DNA from: Streptomyces sp. WAC 04229
Lineage (GTDB): Bacteria; Actinomycetota; Actinomycetes; Streptomycetales; Streptomycetaceae
Direction: 5' to 3'
Assembly (NCBI RefSeq): GCF_003947455.1
Contig: NZ_QHJH01000009.1
Location: 1 to 64,000, forward strand
DNA length: 64,000 nucleotides
Below the pieces are notes generated by a model. That model made no database searches. It saw only the letters and a list, made by a program, of their open reading frames with translations, and had not been told where the DNA came from. Both the position numbers and the translations under genes were made by a program. How positions within the stretch are numbered: the stretch's first letter is position 1; every line of letters starts with the position of its first letter. Positions 34,341 to 42,629 of this stretch are shown here, piece after piece.

Positions 34341-36053
34341 TTACCGCCGTGGACGGTTGTTCGGGTGCACGGACACCAATGGCGAGGCGGGCTGTGCCCC
34401 ATCCAGTGCGGGTCCAAGCGCGGATAGCCGCATGGTGGTCCGTCGGCGGGCGGCTTCAGCTCGGAGGTTCGGCGCCGGGTTGCGGCTCGTGTGCTGGATG
34501 CGTGTGATCAGGACCCGTGCGGGTTGGTGGGCGGTGGTGAGTTCACGTTGGGCAGCGGCTTCCTTGAGGAGCTGGTGGGGCTTGTGGCCGCCGGCTTCGG
34601 CATCGGCGAGGACGGTGGCGAGAGCGGGCCAGGCGGGATCGCTGAGAATGCGGTCGGCGTGGTTGGGGATGGCGGCGCGGACGTCGTGGACGAGGGTCCG
34701 GCGAGCCTGCTCGCTCGGTTGACGGGTGGCGAGGCCGTCGAGAACGGGTGTGAGGGCCTGATCGGCTGCCACCTGAAGGTGGCGAAGGGCCTGGCGGGCG
34801 GCTTCGGTCTGGTGAGCGTGGCTCTTCGCGTCGTGCCAGTGGGCGGCGAGGACCGTAGCCCAAACGAGGGCGGCGAGCAGGGTGGCCAGGACGCTTGCGT
34901 CGGGCCCGGTGGCGGTGTGGGCGATGTCGCGGGCGGCAGCGCGCAGGGTGTAGGCGGTCTGGTTCTCGGCGCGAACCTGGGAACGCTGGGCACGGGCGAA
35001 AGCTCGTGACGCGGCTCGGAGTTCGGCCTGAAGGTGAGCGGGGGCTTTCTGGGCAGTCGCTTCGATGAGTTCGCCGAGCGCGGTGATGTGGGCCTGGGCA
35101 TGAGTGCCGTCGGCCATGTCGGTGTGGAGGGCGTCGAGGGCGTCGGTGGCCTCGTTCCAGGGGGTGGCAGGTTGGTCGCGGCGGGCGGTGGGGTGCTCCT
35201 CCGGCACGGTGGTTTCGAGGCGGGCCTTGAGTTTGGGGAGCGTGAGGTCGGGGGCGATCTTTCCGCCGGGGTAGAAGATCTGTTCGCCGTCGTTGTTGAG
35301 GTCGCCGGGTCGGCCGACGGCGTAGCCGAGGAGGTCTCCGGACGGTCCGCGGCGGGGTTTGACCACGATGCCGCCTGCTTCGAGGTAGGCGAGGAGTTCC
35401 TCCGCGCTGCTGGCGTGGGGAATGGCGGCGCGGATGCGGTCCTGGAGCCAATCGCGGCTGGTCTGCTCCCAGCCGAGCCGTTCGGTCTTGTGCATCTCGG
35501 CTTGGGTGGGCCGGCGTCCGGCGGTGCGGTCGCCCTTCTTCAGCTGGCGTAGGCCGTAGTCCTTCTCGATCTGGCGGCAGGCGTCGCCGACGCGGGCGCC
35601 GCTGTCGTGGAGCCTGGGGCGGCGGCCGTCTTCGCGGACGGTGGTGGCAAGGATGTGGATGTGGTCGTCGGCGTGGCGTACGGCGATCCAACGGCAGCCA
35701 AGGTCCTCTCCGGCGGGGGCGATGCCGGCGGCTTCGACGATCCGCTGGGCGATCTCGGCCCACTCGGCGTCGGAGAGGCTGCGGTCTTCGGGGGCTGCGC
35801 GTATGGGGCAGTGCCAGACATGGTCGGTGACCTTCTTACCGAACTCGCTGTTCCGAAGCAGGACAGGCTCGTCGAGGTGGCGGGCGAGCTGGGTGAGGGT
35901 GGCGTCTTGGTCACGGCCGGGGTCTGGCATGCCGAGCATGGCGAAGCCGGCGACGATGTGCGGGTCGGTGTGCTCGTCGTGGCGGCCGGGGCCGTAGAGG
36001 TAGGCGAGCAGGCCACGGGTGTTGGACCCGGCCGGTTTGATGGCGGCGATCAC
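34341..36053 (-). CDS. Relaxase/mobilization nuclease
   Basis: 570 residues. Relaxases nick one strand at oriT and stay covalently attached to lead DNA transfer. The N-terminal domain has the metal-binding histidine motif VRHADDHIHILATT (about residues 125-138). A Tyr near the start (LLAYLYGPGRHDE) is a candidate nucleophile, as in actinobacterial MobA/VirD2-like proteins. The C-terminal half is Ala/His/Arg-rich and helical. GTG 36053 overlaps mobC by 4 nt. No coupling protein or secretion genes are present in the element, so it probably relies on a helper. Confidence 0.85.
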   Translation of the reverse strand: MIAAIKPAGSNTRGLLAYLYGPGRHDEHTDPHIVAGFAMLGMPDPGRDQDATLTQLARHLDEPVLLRNSEFGKKVTDHVWHCPIRAAPEDRSLSDAEWAEIAQRIVEAAGIAPAGEDLGCRWIAVRHADDHIHILATTVREDGRRPRLHDSGARVGDACRQIEKDYGLRQLKKGDRTAGRRPTQAEMHKTERLGWEQTSRDWLQDRIRAAIPHASSAEELLAYLEAGGIVVKPRRGPSGDLLGYAVGRPGDLNNDGEQIFYPGGKIAPDLTLPKLKARLETTVPEEHPTARRDQPATPWNEATDALDALHTDMADGTHAQAHITALGELIEATAQKAPAHLQAELRAASRAFARAQRSQVRAENQTAYTLRAAARDIAHTATGPDASVLATLLAALVWATVLAAHWHDAKSHAHQTEAARQALRHLQVAADQALTPVLDGLATRQPSEQARRTLVHDVRAAIPNHADRILSDPAWPALATVLADAEAGGHKPHQLLKEAAAQRELTTAHQPARVLITRIQHTSRNPAPNLRAEAARRRTTMRLSALGPALDGAQPASPLVSVHPNNRPRR

Positions 36054-36784
36054 GCGGCCTGGTCCTTTATGCTGCCGGCGGGTTCACGCAGGGCCTCGGC
36101 GATCAGCTCCAGCAGGCGGTCCAGCTCGCCGAGCCGGTGACGGATGTCGGGCGGAGTCAGGTCGCTGTTGAGGGCACGGGCGATCTGGTTGACGTTGACG
36201 CCGATGCGGTTGAGCTCGCGCAGCACCTGGGCACGGAACATATGAGTGCGGCGGCGGCCCTCGGACAGCGGCAGATTCGCCGTGAACCGGCCACTGATGA
36301 AGGCGAGGACGATGTCGGCGGCGAAGCCGGACTCCCCCTTGTAGCCGTGCTCGGCGGCGGCCTCCTGGAGCCTGACGTGCTCGACGCTGGTGAACCGCAT
36401 CGGACCGACACGGATGGTCCGCTTCGTGCCACTGAAACGACGGATCGCCGGCTGAACGCTCTGCACGTCTCCCTCAACGGCCGCCGGGGTGGCTGCGGAC
36501 TCGGGGCGGAGAATCTGCTGCTGGACAGCGTGCAAAGTGTCTGGATCGGGGCTGCCCTCGGCCCCGACCTCCTGGTCCGGCGCCCCCTGGCGTCGGGCCG
36601 TCTCCGCCACCCCCGGGGCGGAGACCCCCGAAGACCGGCCTTGAGTCGGACTCGGGGTACTACTGGCTCCGCCAGGGGCCGTCCGTCCGAACGCCCGCCG
36701 CAAGCGTCCCAGCAGCGTTGGGGAGTGCGACGACAAAGGTGTCTCAACGTCGGTGTCTTCAGGCGGGTGCTCGTAGTGCGTCAA
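36050..36784 (-). CDS. mobC: MobC-like mobilization accessory protein
   Basis: 244 residues. The N-terminal ~110 are low-complexity Ser/Pro/Gly. The C-terminal part has VGPMRFTSVEHVRLQEAAAE and the MobC signature VLRELNRIGVNVNQIARALN (exactly the 'NQIAR' relaxosome motif). MobC proteins bind oriT and extend strand separation for the relaxase. It is coupled to the relaxase gene by a GTGA overlap. oriT is expected near this operon but I could not identify it. Confidence 0.82.
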   Translation of the reverse strand: MTHYEHPPEDTDVETPLSSHSPTLLGRLRRAFGRTAPGGASSTPSPTQGRSSGVSAPGVAETARRQGAPDQEVGAEGSPDPDTLHAVQQQILRPESAATPAAVEGDVQSVQPAIRRFSGTKRTIRVGPMRFTSVEHVRLQEAAAEHGYKGESGFAADIVLAFISGRFTANLPLSEGRRRTHMFRAQVLRELNRIGVNVNQIARALNSDLTPPDIRHRLGELDRLLELIAEALREPAGSIKDQAA

Positions 36785-36887
36785 GGAAGCTGCTCCAGGT
36801 ACGGCCGGCAGGCGGAGCGGAGATGCCTGTCCGGCAGGGTCGTCGTGCTGTCCACAGGGTGTGGAGATTGGCTGGGCGGTTGGCCGT

Positions 36888-36926
36888 CTGCTCGGGTGAC
36901 CGGAAGGGTTCCGGTCACCCGAGCAG
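36888..36926 (-). terminator. Hairpin following the DUF2637 gene
   Basis: Perfect 17-bp arms (36888-36904 and 36910-36926) with a 5-base loop, lying 8 bp beyond the DUF2637 stop on the minus strand. Most likely a terminator. Its place upstream of mobC also makes it a possible oriT hairpin. Confidence 0.75.
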
Positions 36927-36933
36927 GCGGCGG

Positions 36934-37785
36934 TCAGCGCTTGGAGACCTCGATCCCGGCGGCTTCTAGTTCCGGCCGAAGCAGTTCCATCACCTCGGTC
37001 TGCCGCTCACTGCCGATCGTCAGGTCCCGGTCCTTCACTGCCGCTCGGAGCAGGCCGCGCGTGAGTTTGCCGTGCTGGTGGCCGGCGGCCCGGCCGATAT
37101 CCGCCAGCTCCGCGATGGTCGCCTTCGCCGGACGGCCACCGCTCGGCCTGCCCTCCGGAACCTGTGCCGCGGGTTCCGTCCGCTCACCGCCGGCGGCTCG
37201 TGAACCGGCAGGAGCGGCGTCTGGCAGGTGGCTGTGACTGAAGTCGCCGACCGCTTGCTCCTGCGTCTGTACGGAACCGGTGTTCGGGGAGTCGTCGGAC
37301 GGTGCGACGAGCTGGTGGATCTGTCGCATGAGGACGCCGAACGCGACCATCGCGGCGGCCGGAGGGACGGCGGCGACCACGTAGTCGAGGAACGGGACAG
37401 GGTGTGCGTTGCCCGTGCCGCTGACCCCAGCGACGTTCAGCGCTATGGAGCCGACCGATCCGACGGCGGTCACGGCGATCGCCCACGGGTCCGTGACGCG
37501 GCGCAGTGCCGCGCGCAGCATGAGCAGTTCGCCCGCGACGATGAACGCGTCCACGGTGGCGGGCCAGGCCCAGCGGCGAATGGGCGACGCTCCGAGCCCG
37601 TGCTGGCCGGCGACGTCAGCCAGGTGCGCGTAGGAGAGCCAGAACGCTCCGGCGGTCAGGGTGACGATGACGATGCCGGCCGCGCCGAGCGCGAACTGCT
37701 CGGCGTCAGCCTTCCTTTTCGGTCGCCCTTCGCTGGGGACGTCATCGTGCGGCTGCGGGGCTTGCATGAGGGGCGGAGTGGTCAA
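36934..37785 (-). CDS. DUF2637 (SpdB-like) membrane protein
   Basis: 283 residues. Four hydrophobic segments: GAAGIVIVTLTAGAFWLSYA, RRWAWPATVDAFIVAGELLM, AIAVTAVGSVGSIALNVAGV and PFLDYVVAAVPPAAAMVAFG. This is the DUF2637 pattern, common in Streptomyces plasmids where such proteins are linked to spreading of the plasmid through mycelium. The C-terminal ~120 residues are soluble and carry an HTH-like end (GRPAKATIAELADIGRAAGH). TTG 37785 is chosen for its AGGAG eight bases upstream; ATG 37767 has no ribosome site. Confidence 0.82.
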   Translation of the reverse strand: MTTPPLMQAPQPHDDVPSEGRPKRKADAEQFALGAAGIVIVTLTAGAFWLSYAHLADVAGQHGLGASPIRRWAWPATVDAFIVAGELLMLRAALRRVTDPWAIAVTAVGSVGSIALNVAGVSGTGNAHPVPFLDYVVAAVPPAAAMVAFGVLMRQIHQLVAPSDDSPNTGSVQTQEQAVGDFSHSHLPDAAPAGSRAAGGERTEPAAQVPEGRPSGGRPAKATIAELADIGRAAGHQHGKLTRGLLRAAVKDRDLTIGSERQTEVMELLRPELEAAGIEVSKR

Positions 37786-38230
37786 GCGGAAGGCTCCTGG
37801 GGGTAGCGGTGTGCGGCGTCTTTGCCGTCTCGGCCGTTGCACGTGCAGGTCAGGGCGGGACGGCAGCTCTCCTGATGTGCCGTCCCGGCGGGTGCTGGCG
37901 TCTTGTCCCACGTCGGGACAGGTATGCGGCGTTCTTGTCCCGACTCGGGACAAGAACGGCGCCGTCGGGGCGGGCTTGCTTGGGTCGGTGTGTCCCGTGA
38001 AGGGACGGCTGCGCAGCACCGTCCGTCCCAATAGGCAGGGCTGTGAGCTGCGGCGATACGGCATGGACGCCTGGGACGTGGCAAGACGGATCCCGGCAGC
38101 GTCTCCGGCGGGCAGCACTCCTGGAAACGCCTGCATTGCCGTCTTGTCCCTGGCTGACGTCTTGCCGGTGTGCTGTCTGACCTGCGAGATCACGGCAGGG
38201 ACGGCAAGTACGGCAACCAGGAGCCGCGGA
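37786..38230. other. Intergenic region with iterated palindromes
   Basis: 445 bp between the DUF3631 stop and the DUF2637 start. It holds three TGTCCC-N5-GGGACA-type palindromes (37904-38007). No convincing gene. Confidence 0.7.
37904..38007. promoter_or_regulatory. Three TGTCCC-N5-GGGACA palindromes
   Basis: Copies: 37904-37920 (N5 ACGTC), 37935-37953 (TTGTCCC-GACTC-GGGACAA; arms extend to 12 bp at 37932-37956 with a 1-base centre) and 37991-38007 (N5 GTGAA, last base G instead of A). The first two centres are 32 bp apart, about three helical turns. Likely a dimeric regulator's operator or an iteron set. Confidence 0.75.
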
Positions 38231-39532
38231 TCAGCTCTCGCCGCGGCGGGCGTCGACTGGGTGGACGGCCGGACAGTACCGCCGCCACGCGTCGAGGAAC
38301 TTGTGGCGCATGTAGCCCTTGCGCTGAGTCCGGTCGGCCATGCGTACATTGCCGGGCCGGATGTCGTAATCGCGCAGCATCGCGCCGAGTTCGCGGGCGG
38401 TCAGGCCGTAGCGGCCTCGTTCTCCCCACGGGGCTTCGGCGTCCGCGTTCAGGTAGTGCAGAAGATCCTCAGTGGAGAGGCTGTCCGCTTCCCTCTGGGC
38501 GAAGAAGACCCGACGGATGTCGGCGAGGATGCGCGCCCCGCTGGGGTGGTCCTCTTCTGCCGCCACCTCGGCGGCGACCATCCGCGCGCAGGCGATCCGC
38601 GCCAGCCGGGGCCAGCGACCGCCCGCCAGGTCGGCGACGATCACCAAGGGCTCCCACGTGTCGGCGGCGCGGTCTTCAACCGGCATATCCGGCTCCAGGT
38701 TCGCGGCGTCTTCCAGCAGCGGCCTGGCCAGTGCGTGGATGCGGTCGCGCAGCTCGTGCAGGGCGGGGATGTCCCGGCGGGAGCGGAAGGGCTTGACCTT
38801 CTCACCCTCGGCCCGGCGCCGCATGCGGATGACCACCGACCGGTCCATGACTGTGTCCGGCAGGTCCCCGATTCCCGCGATGGCCGCCATCGCGAAGGTG
38901 GCGAACTTGTGCGGGGTGTGGTCGTTACCGACGACCCGGGTGACGTACCGGCCGCGCTGATGGCCGGCGTTGAGCAGGCCGCGCGTCTCCTCGTTCTTCT
39001 CCGCGACCTTGGGGCCGAAGATGGTGTCGGCCTCGTCCACCAGCAACGTCGGCGGCTCGTCCTCGTGGATCGAGCGGAAGATGGCCGCCGGTGTGGTGTT
39101 GATGGTGAGCATGGGCTCGTGGACCGTCTCGGTCAGCACGTCCAGCAACCGCGACTTGCCGCAGCGCTTCGCCGGCCCCACCACTGCCAACCGAGGGGCG
39201 TGCTGCCACGCCGGCTGGAGATGTGTCGCTGCCACCCACAGAGTGATCGCGTCCAGTGCCTCAGAGGAGGGCGGGATCACGAACCGGGCTATCTGCGAGC
39301 GCAGCTCGTCCAGAGCCTTCGAGCCGACCGTCGGCTCCGCGTCGGGCATGGCATCCAGGCCGATCGCCGGGTCCGCCTCGTTGGTGCTGTCATCGGCCCT
39401 ACTGTCGCTCGGGTCCGCCCTGCCGTCGGCCTGCGCGGGACGCAGGTGGGCTCCGGGCTGGCCGGGAATGGCCGTGGCGGGCCAGGCCGCTCGTGCGGGG
39501 ACGGAATAGGTCTCGGGGTTCTCGGGTTGCAC
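38231..39532 (-). CDS. DUF3631 ATPase
   Basis: 433 residues. Walker A is AVVGPAKRCGKSRLLDVL, Walker B is TLLVDEADTIFG, followed by GDLPDTVMDRSVVIRMRRR with a possible arginine finger. The C-terminal part (DLLHYLNADAEAPWGERGRYG, then GLTARELGAMLRDYDI) is the DUF3631 domain. Such proteins are frequent in Streptomyces integrative elements, where a replication or helicase-like role is suspected but not shown. GTG 39532 has CGAGGAG upstream; the open frame beyond it is Arg/Pro-rich and unlikely to be translated. Confidence 0.8.
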   Translation of the reverse strand: MQPENPETYSVPARAAWPATAIPGQPGAHLRPAQADGRADPSDSRADDSTNEADPAIGLDAMPDAEPTVGSKALDELRSQIARFVIPPSSEALDAITLWVAATHLQPAWQHAPRLAVVGPAKRCGKSRLLDVLTETVHEPMLTINTTPAAIFRSIHEDEPPTLLVDEADTIFGPKVAEKNEETRGLLNAGHQRGRYVTRVVGNDHTPHKFATFAMAAIAGIGDLPDTVMDRSVVIRMRRRAEGEKVKPFRSRRDIPALHELRDRIHALARPLLEDAANLEPDMPVEDRAADTWEPLVIVADLAGGRWPRLARIACARMVAAEVAAEEDHPSGARILADIRRVFFAQREADSLSTEDLLHYLNADAEAPWGERGRYGLTARELGAMLRDYDIRPGNVRMADRTQRKGYMRHKFLDAWRRYCPAVHPVDARRGES

Positions 39533-39765
39533 TGGGCGGCTCCTCGTCTGGCGGTTTCGGGTTTGCACACCCCTGCCGCCGGGTCGGTTCTCACGGGATT
39601 GCTGGGGAGTCTCGGGGCCTCCGGCGTTGCACCGCCGGAGGCTCCCCCTCTTCTCGCGGGCCTCTCGGCACCGCGAGCGACCACGGACAGTACGTCCACG
39701 CCGTGCCACAGTCCAGCGTTTCTGTGTCAGCTCAGCGCAGAAGCGTCTGTTACGCGTCAGGTCCT

Positions 39766-39996
39766 TCACGCTGCCAGCCCCAGCAAAGCCAACAAGTCTG
39801 CGGTCACCACCCGGTAGGTGTTTCCGAGACGGAGCACCTTGCACGGGTACTGGCCGCGCTTGGCGAGCTCGTACCCCTTGCTCCGCCCCAGTCCCAGCGC
39901 CCGATTGCCCGTCTCCAGGTCAACGGCCGCGGGGAGCTCAAGGAGCTCCTCGCGGCTCATCCCCTTCGCTCGGCCAACCTCTTCCTTCTCGCGCAT
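39766..39996 (-). CDS. xis: Excisionase/MerR-type HTH protein
   Basis: 76 residues. ALGLGRSKGYELAKRGQYPC is a winged-HTH of the excisionase type, followed by KVLRLGNTYRVVTADLLALL. Excisionases bend attachment-site DNA and direct the integrase toward excision. ATG 39996 has GGAG four bases away; ATG 39960 is an alternative. It is divergent from the XRE gene, the usual order xis-regulator-int near an attachment site. Confidence 0.85.
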   Translation of the reverse strand: MREKEEVGRAKGMSREELLELPAAVDLETGNRALGLGRSKGYELAKRGQYPCKVLRLGNTYRVVTADLLALLGLAA

Positions 39997-40080
39997 GCGC
40001 GCTCCATCCACGACTGAGCCCACGGCGAACGCGCCCATCGCGCCCGTCTCCAGGTCTTGGAATCAACGCTAAGCGAGCTA

Positions 40081-40099
40081 CTGTGTCTAAATGACACAG
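40081..40099. promoter_or_regulatory. Operator overlapping the XRE start codon
   Basis: CTGTGTC-TAAAT-GACACAG, a perfect 7-bp inverted repeat whose centre contains the start codon ATG (40091). No ribosome site precedes it, so the transcript is probably leaderless and the site is a candidate for autorepression. Confidence 0.75.
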
Positions 40100-40792
40100 C
40101 GCCGTAGCGATCCTGGATCTAAGAAGGTCGACGACGAGGACGACGTCCCGGAGTGGGTGGATCAGGTCATGGCCACCGTGGCCGCCGAAGTCCGCAGACG
40201 ACGGAAGGAACTGAGTTGGAGTGCACAGGACTTGGCCGACAAGTGCGAGGAGATCGGCCACCCGATCCCCCGCAACGTCATCGCCAACATGGAGTCCGGA
40301 CGCCGCTCCAACCTTCCCCTGGTCGACGTCATCGTCTTGGCCGAAGCCCTGAACACCCCGCCCATCTGCCTCGTCTACCCGGTCGGATACGTCGACGACG
40401 TGCAGCGACTCCCGCTTCAGCACCCCACCACGGCGCTGGACGCGCTGCGCCGCTTCACCGGGGAGGAGACCGACCTCGGCACGGACGACGACATGCTCCG
40501 CTACTTCCGCGCCCACCACGCCGCCGAGGAGCAACTACGGAAGGCGCGCCGCGACGAGGACCACGCGCGCTACCACGCCGAGACCGCCCCGAACGCCGAC
40601 CGTAAAGCCGAGGCCCTCCGCTCTCAGGCGCGTGCCGCCGAGGCGGCCGACGACGCCGCCAGCCAACTGCGCAGAATCCGCGCGTTCATCCGGGAAGAGG
40701 GCGTCACTCCCCCGTCCCTGTGGCCAGACGTGGCCACCGCGATCGACTCATCTGGGAGCGATCCCGAGACCACCGAGGAGAATGATCTTTGA
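40091..40792 (+). CDS. XRE-family regulator of the integration module
   Basis: 233 residues. HTH region: VAAEVRRRRKELSWSAQDLA, then IPRNVIANMESGRRSNLPLV, typical XRE. The C-terminal half is a charged helix (EEQLRKARRDEDHARYHAET), perhaps for dimerisation. Its start lies inside a palindrome. It overlaps the integrase gene by 4 nt (TTGA), so it probably controls its own and integrase expression and hence maintenance of the element. Confidence 0.85.
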   Translation: MTQRRSDPGSKKVDDEDDVPEWVDQVMATVAAEVRRRRKELSWSAQDLADKCEEIGHPIPRNVIANMESGRRSNLPLVDVIVLAEALNTPPICLVYPVGYVDDVQRLPLQHPTTALDALRRFTGEETDLGTDDDMLRYFRAHHAAEEQLRKARRDEDHARYHAETAPNADRKAEALRSQARAAEAADDAASQLRRIRAFIREEGVTPPSLWPDVATAIDSSGSDPETTEENDL

Positions 40793-42459
40793 AGGGCTCC
40801 ACCTACCGCCGCTGCTCCTGTCGCGACCCGAAGACCGGCAAGGAACTCGGCACCTCCTGCCCCAAGCGCAACAGCAGGAACCACTGCACCTACTCCGTAC
40901 GCCAGGAGCTCTCGCCCCGCGAGGACGGCAGTCGGCGTTCCTTCGCCCGAGGCGGGTACAGCAGCCTCAAGGCGGCCCAGGCCGACCTCGACCACGTGCG
41001 CGCCCTCCTCGGGCTGGCCGAATCGGACGACCCCGAGGGCACCGAACTGATCGCCGAGATGCTGGCCGAGGTCAGCCGCGAACGGTCCTCTCTGCCCGAG
41101 GTCGAGGAGACGAGGCGGCGTCTCAACTCCGGCCAGGACCTCATCGGCAGCTTGACCGTGGCCGAGTGGCTCGACCGGTGGCTGCCTGGCAAGCGCATAC
41201 GCAAGTCCGGCCTCAACCGCTACGAGACCGACATCCGCGTGCACCTGAAGCCTCGCATCGGGAACCGCCGCCTGGACCGACTCCGCGTGAGCCACCTCAG
41301 CGAGATGTTCACGGACATCCGCGACGCGAACGCCCAGATCCTGGAGGACAACGCTCAACGGCGCGCCGCACTCGACGAGCTGGCGACCATACCGTGGAAG
41401 GGCGGGGAGCGCGCCCGCCGCAAGTCGATGAAGACCGCGATCGACGAGATGCCGCCCTTCCGCCGCATCACCGGTCCCGCCACGCGCCAGCACGTCAAGG
41501 CCACCCTCCGTGCGGCCCTGAACGACGCGATCGGGCAGCAGATCATCACCTTCAACCCCGCCGCCCACGTCGAGATCGATCCCGTACGCAAGCCGAAGGC
41601 GCTCGTGTGGACGGACGAGCGGGTCGCCAAGTGGGAGCAGACGGGCGAGAAGCCGTCACCGGTGATGGTCTGGACGCCGCAGCAGACAGGAGCGTTCCTC
41701 GACTTCGTCGCCGAAGACCGGCTGTACGCGATGTGGCACCTGATCGCCTTCCGTGGCCTTCGCCGTGGCGAGGCGTGCGGGCAGCCGTGGTCGGAGACGA
41801 ACCTCGACACGCACGCCCTGACCGTCTCCTCCCAACTCGTGCAGGACGGCTGGGGGGTCGAGGCGTCCGATCCCAAGACGGACAGCGGGTATCGCGTGGT
41901 CGCGCTCGACGACGACACCGTGGACGTCCTGAAGCGGCACCGTGCGCGGCAGGAGGCCGACCGCCAGGAGTGGGGCACCGCCTGGGTCGAGACGGGGAAC
42001 GTCTTCACCCAGGAGGACGGGTCCTGGCTCCACCCGGGCAAGGTGACCGATCTCTTCGAGCGTCTCGTCGCCGCATCCGGACTTCCGCCGATCCGTCTGC
42101 ACGACCTCCGCCACGGCGCCGCCACCCTGATGCTCGCCGCTGACATCGACATCAAGATCGTGTCGGACACCCTCGGTCACAGTGATACCCGGATCACTCG
42201 GGACATCTACCAGAGCGTCCTGCCCCAGGTCGGCAGGAGCGCCGCCGAGGCGACCGCGAAGCTGGTCCCACTTCAGCGCAAGACCGAGGCCGAGAAGGCG
42301 GCGCGCAAGGCCGCGAAGAAGGAGAAGGCGAAGAAGGAGAAGGCCAAGAAGGCTGCGGCCAAGAACGCCGGCAAGGCGAAGGGCGGCAAGCCGAAGACCA
42401 AGGCGAACGCCCCAGGCAAGGGCGCCAAGAAGCCCAAGCGCGGCAAGTCCCAGAAGTAG
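40789..42459 (+). CDS. int: Tyrosine site-specific integrase
   Basis: 556 residues. Catalytic motifs: FRGLRRGEACG (Arg I), LHDLRHGAATLML (HxxR), LGHSDTRITRDIYQSV (His/Tyr nucleophile). The N-terminal domain has KGSTYRRCSCRDPKTGKELG, a Cys-containing Arm-binding region seen in Streptomyces element integrases. The last ~55 residues are a Lys/Ala-rich tail (AKKEKAKKEKAKKAAAKNAG) resembling histone H1. TTG 40789 follows GAGGAG eight bases upstream. The gene ends 124 bp before attR in the tRNA-Thr gene. Confidence 0.95.
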   Translation: MKGSTYRRCSCRDPKTGKELGTSCPKRNSRNHCTYSVRQELSPREDGSRRSFARGGYSSLKAAQADLDHVRALLGLAESDDPEGTELIAEMLAEVSRERSSLPEVEETRRRLNSGQDLIGSLTVAEWLDRWLPGKRIRKSGLNRYETDIRVHLKPRIGNRRLDRLRVSHLSEMFTDIRDANAQILEDNAQRRAALDELATIPWKGGERARRKSMKTAIDEMPPFRRITGPATRQHVKATLRAALNDAIGQQIITFNPAAHVEIDPVRKPKALVWTDERVAKWEQTGEKPSPVMVWTPQQTGAFLDFVAEDRLYAMWHLIAFRGLRRGEACGQPWSETNLDTHALTVSSQLVQDGWGVEASDPKTDSGYRVVALDDDTVDVLKRHRARQEADRQEWGTAWVETGNVFTQEDGSWLHPGKVTDLFERLVAASGLPPIRLHDLRHGAATLMLAADIDIKIVSDTLGHSDTRITRDIYQSVLPQVGRSAAEATAKLVPLQRKTEAEKAARKAAKKEKAKKEKAKKAAAKNAGKAKGGKPKTKANAPGKGAKKPKRGKSQK

Positions 42460-42550
42460 GTTCCCGAGCGGCTCCGCTCACGCATCGCTCACGCAAGCAA
42501 AGTCACGGCACCTCGGCCGTGTGACGCGTCATGCCCCACGCAACAGAAAA

Positions 42551-42579
42551 CCCCAGGTCACGAGCTATGCGACCTAGGG
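42551..42579 (-). terminator. Terminator carried by the element after tRNA-Thr
   Basis: Arms 42551-42559 and 42571-42579 pair over 9 bp (one G-T pair). On the minus strand a T run follows (complement of 42547-42550). It replaces the native tRNA terminator displaced to 5076-5100. Confidence 0.75.
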
Positions 42580-42583
42580 TTCG

Positions 42584-42629
42584 ATGGAGCCGCCTTCGGG
42601 ATTCGAACCCGAGACCTACGCATTACGAG
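42584..42629 (-). repeat. attR: right attachment site within tRNA-Thr
   Basis: Identical to 5108-5153 over 46 bp. It forms the 3' part of the complete tRNA-Thr gene, from the anticodon loop to just past CCA, so integration keeps the tRNA functional. Confidence 0.95.

Larger units (their letters stand above)
5108..42629. mobile_element. Integrative mobilizable element of ~37.5 kb in tRNA-Thr(CGU) carrying a Dnd defence island
   Basis: Bounded by a perfect 46-bp direct repeat of the tRNA 3' part, with a tyrosine integrase ending 124 bp from the right repeat and an excisionase and XRE regulator beside it. Relaxase, MobC, DUF2637 and DUF3631 genes give it mobility functions, but I see no FtsK/TraB-like translocase and no type IV secretion genes. 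It is therefore probably mobilized by a helper. Cargo: phosphorothioation genes and associated putative restriction genes (5839-23412), an IS3 remnant, and a block of small-molecule/nucleotide enzymes (24823-31893). Genes on both sides of it are ordinary chromosomal genes. Confidence 0.93.

Noticed and set aside
37786-38349. N-terminal extension of the DUF2637 gene up to 38349
   Set aside because: It runs through the palindrome-rich intergenic region and overlaps the DUF3631 3' end; a good ribosome site supports TTG 37785.
5108-42629. A prophage
   Set aside because: No capsid, tail, terminase, holin or lysin genes were recognised.
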